From: Scylla paramamosain
Lineage: Eukaryota; Arthropoda; Malacostraca; Decapoda; Portunidae
Direction: 5' to 3'
NCBI RefSeq assembly: GCF_035594125.1
Contig: NC_087191.1
Location: forward strand, 3,437,967 to 3,501,966
DNA: 64,000 nucleotides
This document shows positions 10,532 through 22,765 of the stretch, piece after piece (position 1 is the first letter of the stretch; each line of letters starts with the position of its first letter). Below the pieces are notes generated by a model, which saw only the letters and a list, made by a program, of their open reading frames with translations, was not told the origin of the DNA and searched no databases. The translations under genes were made by a program, and so were the position numbers.

Positions 10532-11632
10532 CTATTTCCACCTATCATCCCCATCCATAAACCCGTCTAATCTTCTCTTAAAGCTCCCTAATGTCCTAGC
10601 ACTAACAACATGAATACTGAGTCCGTTCCACTCATTTACCGCCGTATTTGAGAACCAATTTCTTCCTATCTCTTTCTTAAACCTAAATTTTTCTAGCTTG
10701 AACCCGTTATTTCCTGTTCTATCCTGGTTGTTGGCCCTAAGAATTTTGCTTACATTCCCCTTGTTATGACCTTTATACCACTTAAAGACTTCCATCAGGT
10801 CCCCTCTTAACCGACGTCTTTCTAAAGAAGGTAAATTTTACAGCTTCAGTCTCGCCTCGTAAGGAATGCTCCTCATCCCCTGTATCGTTTTAGTCATTCT
10901 CCTCTGTACTGCTTCTAATAGACCTATATCTTTCCTGTAACGTGGGGATCAGAACTGCACAGCGTAGTCTAGATGAGGTCTGACCAGCGCCAAGTATAAA
11001 TTTAGTATTACTTCGGGTCTTCTACTTTTTATCCTCCTAAAAATTAATCCTAATACCCTATTTCCCTTGTTTCTGGCCTTTATGCATTCTTTTCCTAGAC
11101 GGAGTTCAGAGCTAACTATAACTCCTAAATCCTTCTCGTACCCTGTACCTATCAGAGTTTCGTTGTTTATTGTGTACCTGCTGTGTGGGTTTCCTCTACC
11201 TAAGCTAAGTACTTTGCATTTGTTGATATTGAACTGCATTTGCCATCTATCCGTCTTTTCATTCATCCTCTCTAAATCTGCCTACAAGTCGATGGCATCC
11301 GATTCTGACATAGTTAATCTACCTATGTTTGTGTCATCCGCAAATTTACTAACATCACTACTAATTCCATTATCCAAGTCATTGATATATATCAAAAACA
11401 ACAAATGCCCTAATACTGATCCCTGTGGCACCTCACTAATTACATAACCCCACTCGGATTTAGAGCTGTTTATTACAACTCTTTATCGCCTGTTGCTTAG
11501 CCATGACCTTATCCAGCCTAACAGCTTCCCATCTATCCCGTGTGCCCTAACCTTTCTCAGGAGCCTTTGATGGGGTACCTTATCAAATGCTTTACTAAAG
11601 TCCAAATATAACATATCATAACTATCACGTGA
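10532..11632 (-). pseudogene. CR1-type reverse transcriptase, C-terminal half
   Basis: Minus-strand fragments read in order YDMLYLDFSKAFDKVPH (palm motif, about 11570-11620), then ADDT in the FADD-type box (about 11330), DRWQMQFNINKCKVL, GYEKDLGVIVSSEL, LVRPHLDYAVQF (10949-11266), and FKWYKGHNKGN to FMDGDD (10532-10795). These are the thumb and C-terminal blocks of CR1-group ORF2. Stops and frameshifts lie between them. Confidence 0.85.
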
Positions 11633-11633
11633 C

Positions 11634-12510
11634 GTGACACACTCCTATGCGGCCACCTTCACGCTAGTCTCTGCTCGGTTCGATCATGACCACATCGACC
11701 TTGTCAGGCCATTGCCATACTCTAACGGCTACATCCTTATCTGCATCGAACGGTTCACACGTTGGACCGAAGCCTCACCACTAGCTGACATTACGGGCTC
11801 CATCGCCCGTGCCTTCATAGACACGTGGATCTCGAGGTTTGGTGTCCCTCTCAGCCTCACGTCCGACCGTGGCCGTGTGGAGCAAGGTTATGACCCTGGT
11901 TGGCACTCAACGCCAGAGGACTGCCAACTACCACCCGCAGGCGAATGGCATGGTTGAGCGCTTTCGCCGCCACCTCAAGAGCTCGCTGGCAGCCTCAGCC
12001 CAAGAAGCAGATTGGTCCCTCGCGCTTTCCATAATCCTCCTTGGCATCCGAACGTCAATGAAGGAAGATCTGCATCACTCCTCTGCAGAGCTTGTATACA
12101 GCACAACCTTGGGGCTCTTTGGAGAACTCCTCCGCCGTACACCTGACACCACGCCCTGCAATGTACGGGACTTTGCCGCTAACCGCAAGGAGTCCATGCA
12201 GCACCTTCAGCCTGTGCAGCCTCGCACATCACCCTCCAAGACGTTCGTCAGCCAGGACTTTCACTCCTGCACGAACGTGTTCGTCAGAGTGGACTCGGTG
12301 AGGAAGGCTATCTAACAGCCCTACCAAGGCCCCTACGAAGTCTTCCACAGGCGACGGAAGACGGTCACCATCGCCCGAAATGGGGTGGCGGACGTCATCG
12401 CCCTGGACCGTCTCAAACCTGCGTATCTCTTACAGGAGGAAGCATCCCTCACTCCTGTATTTCGGACTTCCCACCTCCAGCAGAGGAGCACCTTTTGTGC
12501 CACCTAAGGG
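11634..12510 (+). pseudogene. Gypsy integrase, downstream half
   Basis: This resumes right after the inserted LINE with the catalytic core: HIDLVRPLPYSNGY (first Asp), FGVPLSLTSDRG (second Asp), then after a frameshift near 11880 TANYHPQANGMVERF with the Glu. The C-terminal module (about 12310-12430: PYQGPYEVFHR, VIALDRLKPAY) follows, with a stop near 12313. Integrase would insert the cDNA into the genome. Frameshifts make it non-functional. Confidence 0.85.
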
Positions 12511-12559
12511 CGGAACAAGTCTGTATCGTTACTCCTACCTTGTCACTAAGGGGCAATAT

Positions 12560-12855
12560 TGTAGCATGTACATGCAATTAGACTACACACGCCAATACAA
12601 AGACATTTTCTCTCACACACTTCACATTCCATTTTCACTCGTACACCATATCCACTCTTTGTTTCTTCTAAAAATGAACTTTTATATATATTTTTTTCTT
12701 TCTTCCTTATATGTCCATACATTCTTCGCCATACAACACGCATACATTTACATTAACACGCATACATTACATTAACATTTTATCACAATTAGTATTTACG
12801 GATATATGTGGTTTGTCGCAGTGCTTATTCCTAAATTCATTCGTGTGTATAAATT
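12560..12855 (+). repeat. 3' LTR of the Gypsy element (matching part)
   Basis: TGTAGCATGTACATGCAATTAG is preceded by the purine-rich CTAAGGGGCAAT, as expected for a polypurine tract. Similarity to the 5' LTR stops near 12855, after TTCATTCGTGTGTA. The rest is replaced by A/T-rich sequence and a GA array, so the 3' LTR is truncated or rearranged. Confidence 0.7.
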
Positions 12856-12916
12856 TGTATAATGTAATTTTTCAAATGTTTATCCTTTATGCATATAAAA
12901 CAAAGCCTCCTCAGAG

Positions 12917-12917
12917 A

Positions 12918-13007
<90 letters not shown>
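12917..13007 (+). repeat. (AG)n microsatellite
   Basis: Uninterrupted AG repeat of about 90 bases, close to the truncated end of the Gypsy 3' LTR. Confidence 0.95.
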
Positions 13008-13010
<3 letters not shown>

Positions 13011-13078
13011 AACACATTGGTTTCATTCCTTGTTGCCTTAAGGGAATCTTAACACCACAGGGTAGTGAATCTTAACAA

Positions 13079-13545
13079 GACAGGGTGGAATCAAAAGCTT
13101 TTCGTCTCATCAACTCTAACTGACTGTCTTCAGCCTCTCTTTCATCGCCGTAATGTTGCATTAGCTGTCTTCTACCGCTATTTTCAATTGCTCTTCTGAT
13201 CTTGCTAACTGCATGCCTCCTCTTTTCCCGCGACCTCGCTGCACAAGACTTTCTTCTTTCTCTCACCCCTATTCTGTCCACCTCTCTAAATCAAGAGTTA
13301 ACCAGTATTCTCAATCATTAATCTCCTTCTCTGGTAAACTCTGGAACTTTCTGCCTGCTTCTGTATTTCCACCTTCCTATGACTTGAATTCCTTTAAGAG
13401 GGAGGTTTCAAGACAATTATCCTTTAATTTTTTACTACCGCTTTGGACACTTTTCTGGGACTGGCATCTCAGTGGACTTTTTTTTTTTTTTATTGGGTTT
13501 TTGTTGCCCTTGGCCAGTGTACCTCCTACATAAAAAAAAAAAAGA
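13079..13545 (+). mobile_element. J-family LINE 3' fragment (J2)
   Basis: It begins GACAGGGTGGAATCAAAAGC and ends with the family 3' end CTACAT plus an A-run. It encodes the last part of the reverse transcriptase protein (PRPRCTRLSSFSHPYSVHLS, FSGKLWNFLPASVFPPSYDL) with small deletions. It is a 5'-truncated insertion of about 470 bases. Confidence 0.88.
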
Positions 13546-13703
13546 AAGAAACACTGGTTGTACCAATGTTTGGCACATGACAGGGATGGAGCTCCTTGAC
13601 TTCAAGGACTCGACACCGCGTTAGGCAACCAACGTTTGACGAAGTGTTCAGAAGAGCCGGCACCATTAACCAGCACATGAGTGAAACTCTGCCGAATGCT
13701 GGC

Positions 13704-13706
<3 letters not shown>

Positions 13707-13768
<62 letters not shown>
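13707..13768 (+). repeat. (TG)n microsatellite
   Basis: Pure TG repeat of about 60 bases. Confidence 0.95.
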
Positions 13769-14108
13769 TCATGTTGGGTTGTTCTCGTACTCGAGTATAC
13801 ATATCATGCACTTGTATTTCCGTAGTCCTCGACAATAGTGCTCGACAATATTACAAGTCTTTTAGAGTACAAGCAACGAAGTTCATATAAGTGGAGGTAA
13901 CAAACTTCTATCCCTGGAAACCCAGATGACCTGAGTTGATACCAGTGAGATCATATGAGGTGCAGCAGCCGCTATTCCCACACCTGCTGTTAGTCTGGTA
14001 TCACCTTGATACAAATACAGGGAGTGAAAAACAAGTATCAAATATTGCCTGGACTGGCAGGCTGCTTCACTTCCAGATTATAATGACTTTCATAATTCAT
14101 TCATTATA

Positions 14109-14293
<185 letters not shown>

Positions 14294-14606
14294 GTTGAAA
14301 GAAAGTAAATAAATAAAATTAAGGGCGTTAATAAGTATGTAATTAGACTTAAGTATATACAACTCAAAATACTCGTACGAGTAATACGAGTTCAATTATA
14401 AAACAAAGTACTTGTACTTGGACGCGTGATGGAATGTAATCATACTCGTACTCGAGTACAAAATAATGTACTGTACTCAAACCAAAGCTTGATGTGTGTA
14501 AGATAAGATAAGATAAAATAAGATACTTTATTTGTCACATTGTTATACAATCGCATATACAAGTGAAATTCTTTATGGCTCCAGAGAAAGTAAAGACATA
14601 GTATAG

Positions 14607-14632
14607 TGTGTGTGTGTGTGTGTGTGTGTGTT

Positions 14633-14719
<87 letters not shown>
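14607..14719 (+). repeat. (TG)n microsatellite
   Basis: TG repeat with TTTGCGTGTGCG interruptions near 14631. It is preceded at 14499-14530 by a short AGATAAGATAAG repeat. Confidence 0.95.
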
Positions 14720-14721
<2 letters not shown>

Positions 14722-14811
14722 CTAACTAAGTGAGCTCTAATACACCCACGAAAGTTGAAAACTTCACAGGGTCACATCACTTGGAGGCCCTGGCGACTGC
14801 CGGTAGCAACT

Positions 14812-14948
14812 ATAAGAACATAAGAACATAAAAAAAAAATAAGGGAAGTTGCGAGAAGCCATCAGATCTACACGTGGTAGTCCCTGTATGAAACATACTT
14901 ACCTATTTCCACTTACCATTCCTATCCATAAATCTGTCTAATCTTCTT
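14812..14948 (-). mobile_element. CR1-like LINE 3' end fragment
   Basis: The minus strand matches the 3' UTR of the CR1-like copies: AAGATTAGACAGATTTATGG, the CCACGTGTAGATC segment, then CTTCTCGCAACTTCCCTTAT and a tail of TTCTTATG-like repeats. Only about 135 bases remain. Confidence 0.8.
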
Positions 14949-15639
14949 TATAAAAACACAAGAAAGTAAGGGATTCGCAGCAGTCACTTCGCCTCCACTG
15001 CCTGTAGCGGCGTAAGGTACAGTTCACCACCTTCGCCGAAATGGTTGTCAGGCATGCACTGTAGTATGTGGTCAAGGCGAGATTTAAAACACTGGGTCTG
15101 GAGCATTCACAATACTGTTTGGAAGCATTTTGCAATTGTCTTCTGTGGGTTCAAGGGAACGCGTTTAAATTTTTATAATTTTTTACTAAATTTGTATTAT
15201 TTACACATATTTATACTCAGACGATCTTCTACGACTTCCGACAACAACGAAAACCTACGAAAATTATTTCATCTCTCTTCAAATGAATTCCATTAAATAT
15301 ATCGAACACTTCACATTACGCTACCGATTGAAATCACTTCACATATTTAATACTCAATGATAAATCACATCCTACACAAACCTCGCAACTAATATTCAAT
15401 GAGAGAACACATCCTACACCTATCCAATCCCTCTGTCAATATATAACACCAACAATTTACTCTGACTGCATTACAGCTGTCTGGCTCTACTTACTGGTAC
15501 TGTGACAGGCGGCTTGCCCAGCTTTACCTTCTCTGGTCTGACAGCTCTGTCTAGCTTGTCTCTCTGTCTGCTTCTCTCTATTCCCGTCTCCTACACCTCA
15601 TAATATACATTAGATGTTAAACCAACCAACAAAGCTTCC

Positions 15640-15872
15640 GTTGCTATAAGATTTATTTTCCCACACTTCGATCATACGGTTTATTTTCCTATAACTTTCA
15701 ATAAGGTGAATTTTTTTAGTAACTATATTTATTTTCTCATACTTTGATGATACGGTTCATTTTCCTATACTTTCCATAAGGTCCATTCTCAAATAACTAT
15801 ATTTCTCTTCCCATATTTCGATCATACAATTTATTTCTCCTTAAATTTCAATAAGGTTCATTCTCGAGTAAC
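15640..15872 (+). repeat. Degenerate tandem repeat, about three units of 76 bases
   Basis: Each unit reads roughly TTATTTTC, CCA/TTACTTCGATCATACGG, TTATTTTCCTATA, TTTC(A/C)ATAAGGT, then an A/T-rich spacer with AGTAACTATA. Units start near 15640, 15720 and 15797. Confidence 0.7.
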
Positions 15873-16250
15873 TTTGGTAATCGCATCTTCTAATTAGGAA
15901 CAAGGAGGCAGCGTTTCCTATGGTGTGCCGGCTATCCGTGTTGTCCACGTCATTTGCTTTCGGTGACCTCTGCTTTCCTATACTAATTTAGTGATAACCA
16001 CTTGGGTATCTCTTCTAATAATATGCTGCTAATCTTCGGCTCTGTTAGTCTCGTGATGAATCACCGCATTTTGTTCTCGATGGTCACGTCTCGTCTGATA
16101 GCTTCTTGGTACCTGCTTTCGTGTTTATCATCTTCCCTCATTTATTTTTTCTACTTCTTACTTCCTTCTTCATTTCTTCATTTCTTCAATCTTGTTTCAT
16201 TCTTCTTTCCTCTTACGTGTTTCATTTCTTCTTGGTTCTTGGGTTACAGC

Positions 16251-16440
16251 ATGCCCCCCTCCTTACGATCGCGCGTCCTCGCGTGACTGGTTACTTAGCT
16301 GGGTGTTCATTCCCTCATCCGTGGATGTAGTGCAGAGTGTGGATTTGGAAGGCCCCCGCTTTATGCTGCCGGAACTAGGGGAGCCATATGTGCGGCCCTC
16401 GCCCACTCCCGTGAACACCAGGGTGACCCCAACAGGCAGC
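16251..16440 (+). other. Possible orphan exon (weak)
   Basis: A strong splice-acceptor-like tract (TTTCTTCTTGGTTCTTGGGTTACAG, ending 16249) precedes an open frame with unusual, non-repetitive content (GPRFMLPELGEPYVRP, TRVTPTGSTV). Base composition here is clearly more GC-rich than the flanks. The pattern of aromatic-Pro followed by V-x-x-x-G-x-T-V would fit the first strands of an immunoglobulin domain, but nothing downstream completes it. I do not recognise it. Confidence 0.2.
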
Positions 16441-17032
16441 ACTGTCCCCAACCAGTTGTACCAATTTTTATCAGGAACTGCAGGTTATCTTTACATTGTG
16501 TAGAGACAAAGGTACCCATCCATAACTAATGAGAAGGCATATATTAACAAAATTCATGACTTCAGCGTTTAGAAATAGAGCCTTTGTGGAGAAAACAACA
16601 TATAACATTAAATATCTTGACCAGTTTTCATCTTTCTGTGTCACATATTACTTGCAACATCCTTACTCTGGTAGGTCTCTAATATCTTTGCATTCAAAGG
16701 AGAGATCAACAATCAATCATATTTTCCACAACATTTATACCATAAGCCAGGAAAATCAGTTCTAAGTATTCTCAATATGACTAGAGGTTTGATGCAGTCA
16801 GACAACACAAATAATGGAAGGGAGGTCATTCTGCGGACATCAGGTGTCGGCGGTTAATTCCTCTAACAGTTGTAAGTAGTAGCACAAGTTTTTAATGAAG
16901 TCACTCATAACAGCTCTGGGTAAACTTATCTATCTTACTTACTCTCTTATCTTACTTTCTTATCTTACTCTCTTATCTTACTCTCTTGGATAAATAAACA
17001 TTTCATTCTGTGTTCTGTGTTTACAAGGAGGA

Positions 17033-17269
17033 GGCAGTAGACACCTGCCGAAACGATAATTACTCCCAGTGAGGTCTAAAGCACTGTTCAGGGGGTGCTG
17101 TGAACTTATCATTAAACCCAGCTGTGACCTCACTGAACGTTTCCCTTTGTGTCTCACAACACAAGGGGGCAGTCACAGCCTGCCCTCTAAAGACAACTCT
17201 CTTCCTCCACACAAAACTACAAGCACCTAATAACACACACACCCTTCACTCAAAAATTTTAAAATCATC
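17033..17269 (+). promoter_or_regulatory. J-family 5' leader with conserved hairpins
   Basis: All copies that reach this end share GGCAG-(7 nt)-CTGCC, then GAAACGATAATTACTCCCAG, and further short inverted pairs (CAGTG with CACTG, AGCAC with GTGCT). Conservation in a non-coding leader suggests an internal promoter, RNA structure or both. This is inferred. Confidence 0.55.
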
Positions 17270-20234
17270 ATGGCGACTCCTACACCAGCCTCGGAGTCCC
17301 CATCTGGGAAGGGGACCATAAATGTCCCCAGGTCTGACTGCCTTTCTGTCGACGACCCTAAGTGTCTTGACACCCTCCTCAACATTTTTTTCATTAACTT
17401 CTGCAACATTCGCGGTCTAGGATCTAATTGTCAATCTGTAGAACACCACCTCTCCTCTTCTAAACCTCATCTTCTTTTCCTCACTAAAACTCAGGTGCCT
17501 GAGGCACCTGACAGTAGCCCCTTTTCTGTTCCCTCCTACTTTCTCTATCCTCATTTTCGATCCAAAGCTGGATGCTGCGTCTATGTGCGCAACGACTTAA
17601 CCTGCTCTCGTGCCCACGCTCTTGAATCTTCCGAGTTTTCCACCATCTGGCTACGACTACAGAGTCACTCTCATACTAAATTTATCTGTGCTGTATACCT
17701 CTCACCTAACTCCTCTGATTATAAGAAATTCTTTGACTACTTAACTTCCAAAGTGGAGCACATTCTGACCCTCTTCCCTTTTGCAGATATCTCCATTCTT
17801 GGAGACTTCAATGTTCACCACCAGCTTTGGCTTTCCTCTCCCTTCACTGACCATCCTAGTGAACTATCCTACAACTTTGCTATCCTCCATGACCTAGAGC
17901 AATTGATGCAACACCCTACTCGTATTCCTGACCGTCTTGGAGATACGCCCAACATTCTTGACTTTTTCCTGACCTCTAATCCTTCTGCTTATGCTGTCAC
18001 CCTTTCTTCTCCGTTGGGCTCCTCCAATCACAATCTCATATCTTTATCTTGTCCTATCGCTCCAATCCCTCCTCAGGAGCCCCCTAAGCGAAGGGTGCCT
18101 CTGGCGTTTTGTCTCTGCTAGTTGGGGGGACCTGAGGAGGTATTTTGCTGATTTTCCTTGGAATGACTACTGCTTCCGTGTCAGAGACCCGTCTTTGTGT
18201 GCTGAGCGCATAACAGAGGTGATAGTGTCTGGCATGGAGGCATACATTCCTCACTCTCTTTCTCGTCCTAAACCTTCTAAACCTTGGTTTAACACAGCTT
18301 GTTCTCGTGCTATACATGATAGAGAGGTGGCCCACAAAAGGTACTTAAGCCTTCCATCACCAGAATCTCATGCACTTTATATTTCTGCCCGGAACCATGC
18401 CAAGTCTGTTCTCCAACTAGCAAAAAACTCCTTCATTAACAGAAAATGTCAAACCCTTTCAAGATCTAACTCCCCTCGTGATTTCTGGCATCTAGCCAAA
18501 AATATCTCCAATAACTTTGCTTCTTCTTCTTTCCCTCCTCTATTTCAACCAGATGGCACCACTGCTATCAAATCTATTTCTAAAGCTGAACTCTTCGCTC
18601 AAACCTTTGCTAAAAACTCTACCTTGGACGATTCTGGGCTTGTTCCTCCCTCTCCTCCACCCTCTGACTACTTCATGCCACATATTAAAATTCTTCGCAA
18701 TGATGTTTTCAATGCCCTCGCTGGCCTAAACCCTCGGAAGGCTTATGGACCTGATGGGGTCCCTCCTATTGTTCTCCGAAACTGTGCCTCCGTGCTTGCA
18801 CCTTGCCTAGTCAAACTCTTTCAGTTCTGTCTGTCAACATCTACCTTTCCTTCTTGCTGGAAGTTTGCCTACATTCAACCTGTTCCTAAAAAGGTTGACC
18901 TTTCTAATCCCTCTAACTACCGTCATATTGCTTTAATTTCCTGCCTATCTAAAGTTTTTGAATCTATTCTCAACAGAAAGATTCTGAAACATCTATCACT
19001 TCACAACCTTCTACCTGATCGCCAGTATGGGTTCCGTCAAGGCCGCTCTACTGGTGATCTTCTGGCTTTCCTTACTGAGTCTTGGTCATCCTCTTTTAGA
19101 GATTTTGGTGAAACTTTTGCTGTTGCCTTGGACATATCAAAAGCTTTTGATAGAGTCTGGCACAAAGCTTTGATTTCCAAACTATCCTCCTACGGTTTCT
19201 ATCCTTCTCTCTGTAACTTCATCTCAAGTTTCCTTTCTGACCATTCTATTGCTGCTGTGGTAGACAGTCAGTGTTCTTCTCCTAAATCTATTAACAGTGG
19301 TGTTCCTCAGGATTCTGTCCTGTCATCCACTCTCTTCTTATTATTCATTAATGATCTTCTAAACCAAACTTCTTGTCCTATCCACTCCTACGCTGATGAT
19401 ACCACCCTGCACTTTTCCACGTCTTTTCATAGACGTCCAACCCTTCAGGAGGTAAAACGTATCACGCAGGGAAGTCACAGAACGCCTGACTTCTGATCTT
19501 TCTAAAATTTCTCATTGGGGCAGAGCAAACTTGATATTGTTCAATGCCTCAAAAACTCAATTCCTCCACCTATCAACTTGAAACAACCTTCCAGACAACT
19601 ATCCCCTCTTCTTCAATGACACTCAACTGTCCCACTCTTCTACACTGAACATCCTCGGTCTGTCCTTTACTTATAATCTGAACTGGAAACTTCACATCTC
19701 ATCTCTAGCTAAAACAGCTTCTATGAAGTTAGGTGTTCTGAGACGTCTCCGCCAGTTTTTCTCATCCACCCCCAGCTGCTAACTCTGTACAAGGGCCTTA
19801 TCCGTCCATGTATGGAGTATGCTTCACATGTCTGGGGAGGTTCCACTCATACTTCTCTTCTAGACAGGGTGGAATCAAAAGCTTTTCGTCTCATCAACTC
19901 CTCTCCTCTAACTGACTACCTTCAGCCTCTCTCTCACCGCCGCAATGTTGCATATCTAGCTGTCTTCTATCGCTATTTTCATGCTAACTGCTCTTCTGAT
20001 CTTGCTAACTGCATGCCTCACCTCCTTCCGCGGCCTCGCTGCACAAGACTTTCTTCTTTCTCTCACCCCTATTCTGTCCACCTCTCTAACGCAAGAGTTA
20101 ACCAGTATTCTCAATCATTCATCCCTTTCTCTGGTAAACTCTGGAACTCCCTGCCTGCTTCTGTATTTCCACCTTCCTATGACTTGAATTCCTTCAAGAG
20201 GGAGGTTTCAAGACACTTATTCATCAATTTTTGA
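17270..20234 (+). pseudogene. J-family ORF: APE endonuclease plus reverse transcriptase (three frameshifts)
   Basis: The ATG at 17270 begins [13 protein letters not shown]. The endonuclease shows [26 protein letters not shown] and [10 protein letters not shown]. The last is the SDH box with its catalytic Asp changed to Asn. The frame shifts near 18094 through one extra G. The reverse transcriptase then reads NYRHIALISCL, LDISKAFDRVWH, SGVPQDSVLSSTLF (QG changed to QD) and HSYADDTTLH. A second frameshift near 19453 and a third near 19775 precede the C-terminal block HVWGGSTHTSLLDRVE. The product would have made nicked-target-primed cDNA; this copy cannot. Confidence 0.92.
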
Positions 20235-20338
20235 CCACTGCTTTGACCCTTTTATGGGACTGGCATTTCAGTGGGCATTTTTTTATTAGATTTTTGTTGC
20301 CCTTGGCCAGTGTCCTTCCTACATAAAAAAAAAAAAAA

Positions 20339-22423
<2,085 letters not shown>

Positions 22424-22727
22424 TTCCAGAATGTTCTACCAGACACTTTTAAAAGTTTCTAGAACATTTTAGAGCCTTCTATTCAATGTAAACATTTCCA
22501 GAATATTTTAGGACTTTATAGAATACAGTAGAAATATGTAGAAGTATCATAAAGTTTCTAGAATCTACAAGAATTTTCTAGAAAAATTCAGAATGTTTTA
22601 AAGTAGGTTCAAGAATATTCTAGAAAGATTGAGAACATTCTGAAACACATTTTAGAAAGACTAAGAATATTCTAGAGTACAGTTTGACAATATAAAAGTA
22701 GGGGCTTATAGACCACCAATCAGTGGC
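22424..22727 (+). promoter_or_regulatory. Heat-shock-element array with TATA box and initiator
   Basis: Heat-shock factor binds inverted nGAAn units spaced five bases apart. Here TTCCAGAATGTTC (22424-22436) is a perfect three-unit site, and 22457-22479 is TTC-GAA-TTT-GAG-TTC in phase. Bases 22613-22645 hold seven phased units (GAA, TTC, GAA, ATT, GAA, TTC, AAA), and 22655-22677 hold GAA, ACT, GAA, TTC, GAG. A TATAAAAG box at 22691 lies 31 bases before the A of TCAGT (22720-22724), the spacing expected of an arthropod TATA-Inr core promoter. The ATG of the next gene is 44 bases further on. Confidence 0.75.
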
Positions 22728-22765
22728 TGCCTGAGAAGATACGAAGATACATAACAAGTGGTGAA

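Larger units (their letters stand above)
7158..11632 (-). mobile_element. CR1-like LINE (copy B), 5'-truncated, inserted in the Gypsy element and itself interrupted
   Basis: The minus-strand 3' tail lies at 7158-7208 and the body at about 10495-11632. The gap is filled by a J-family LINE. The body encodes the C-terminal half of the CR1-type reverse transcriptase. Its 3' UTR matches the copy at 25920-29483 on both sides of the gap (GCCACGTGTAAG on one side, CTTGCAGCTTCCC on the other). A short TGACA is found on both outer sides as a possible target duplication. Confidence 0.85.
3031..12855 (+). mobile_element. Ty3/Gypsy LTR retrotransposon, decayed, with two nested LINE insertions
   Basis: The ends at 3031 and 12560 share a direct repeat beginning TGTAG. 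Between them, in normal Gypsy order on the + strand, lie gag remnants, aspartic protease, part of the reverse transcriptase, RNase H and integrase. A CR1-like LINE on the minus strand (7158-11632) splits the element exactly in the integrase zinc-finger region. Protease, reverse transcriptase and integrase all carry frameshifts or deletions. The first half of the reverse transcriptase is missing, so the copy cannot be active. Confidence 0.88.
14949..17032. other. Mostly featureless intergenic stretch
   Basis: No gene is firmly recognised. It holds a tandem repeat with a unit of about 76 bases (15640-15872), a weak exon-like segment (16251-16440), a dispersed motif (16625-16695) and a small CTCTTATCTTA repeat (about 16935-16988). 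Confidence 0.5.
17033..20338 (+). mobile_element. J-family LINE (copy J3), the most complete copy (about 3.3 kb)
   Basis: It runs from the 5' hairpin GGCAG to a 15-base A-run after CTACAT. The leader is about 237 bases, followed by one ORF and a short 3' UTR. No ORF1 precedes the endonuclease-RT ORF. Motif content (APE endonuclease, SNYRP, FADxxW, YADD, and a C-terminal block without RNase H) suggests a Jockey-group clade. The exact clade needs a tree. Confidence 0.93.

Noticed and set aside
14499..14600. AGATAAGATAAG...ACTTTATTTGTCAC segment as a SINE or DNA-element end
   Set aside because: Only one copy in the window and no ends visible; cannot be supported.
17033..17110. J-family leader as an HDV-like or hammerhead ribozyme
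   Set aside because: The GGCAG/CTGCC-GAAAC part looks like stem II plus GAAAC of a hammerhead, but no CTGANGA precedes it in any copy, and an HDV-type P1 partner could not be found at a suitable distance.
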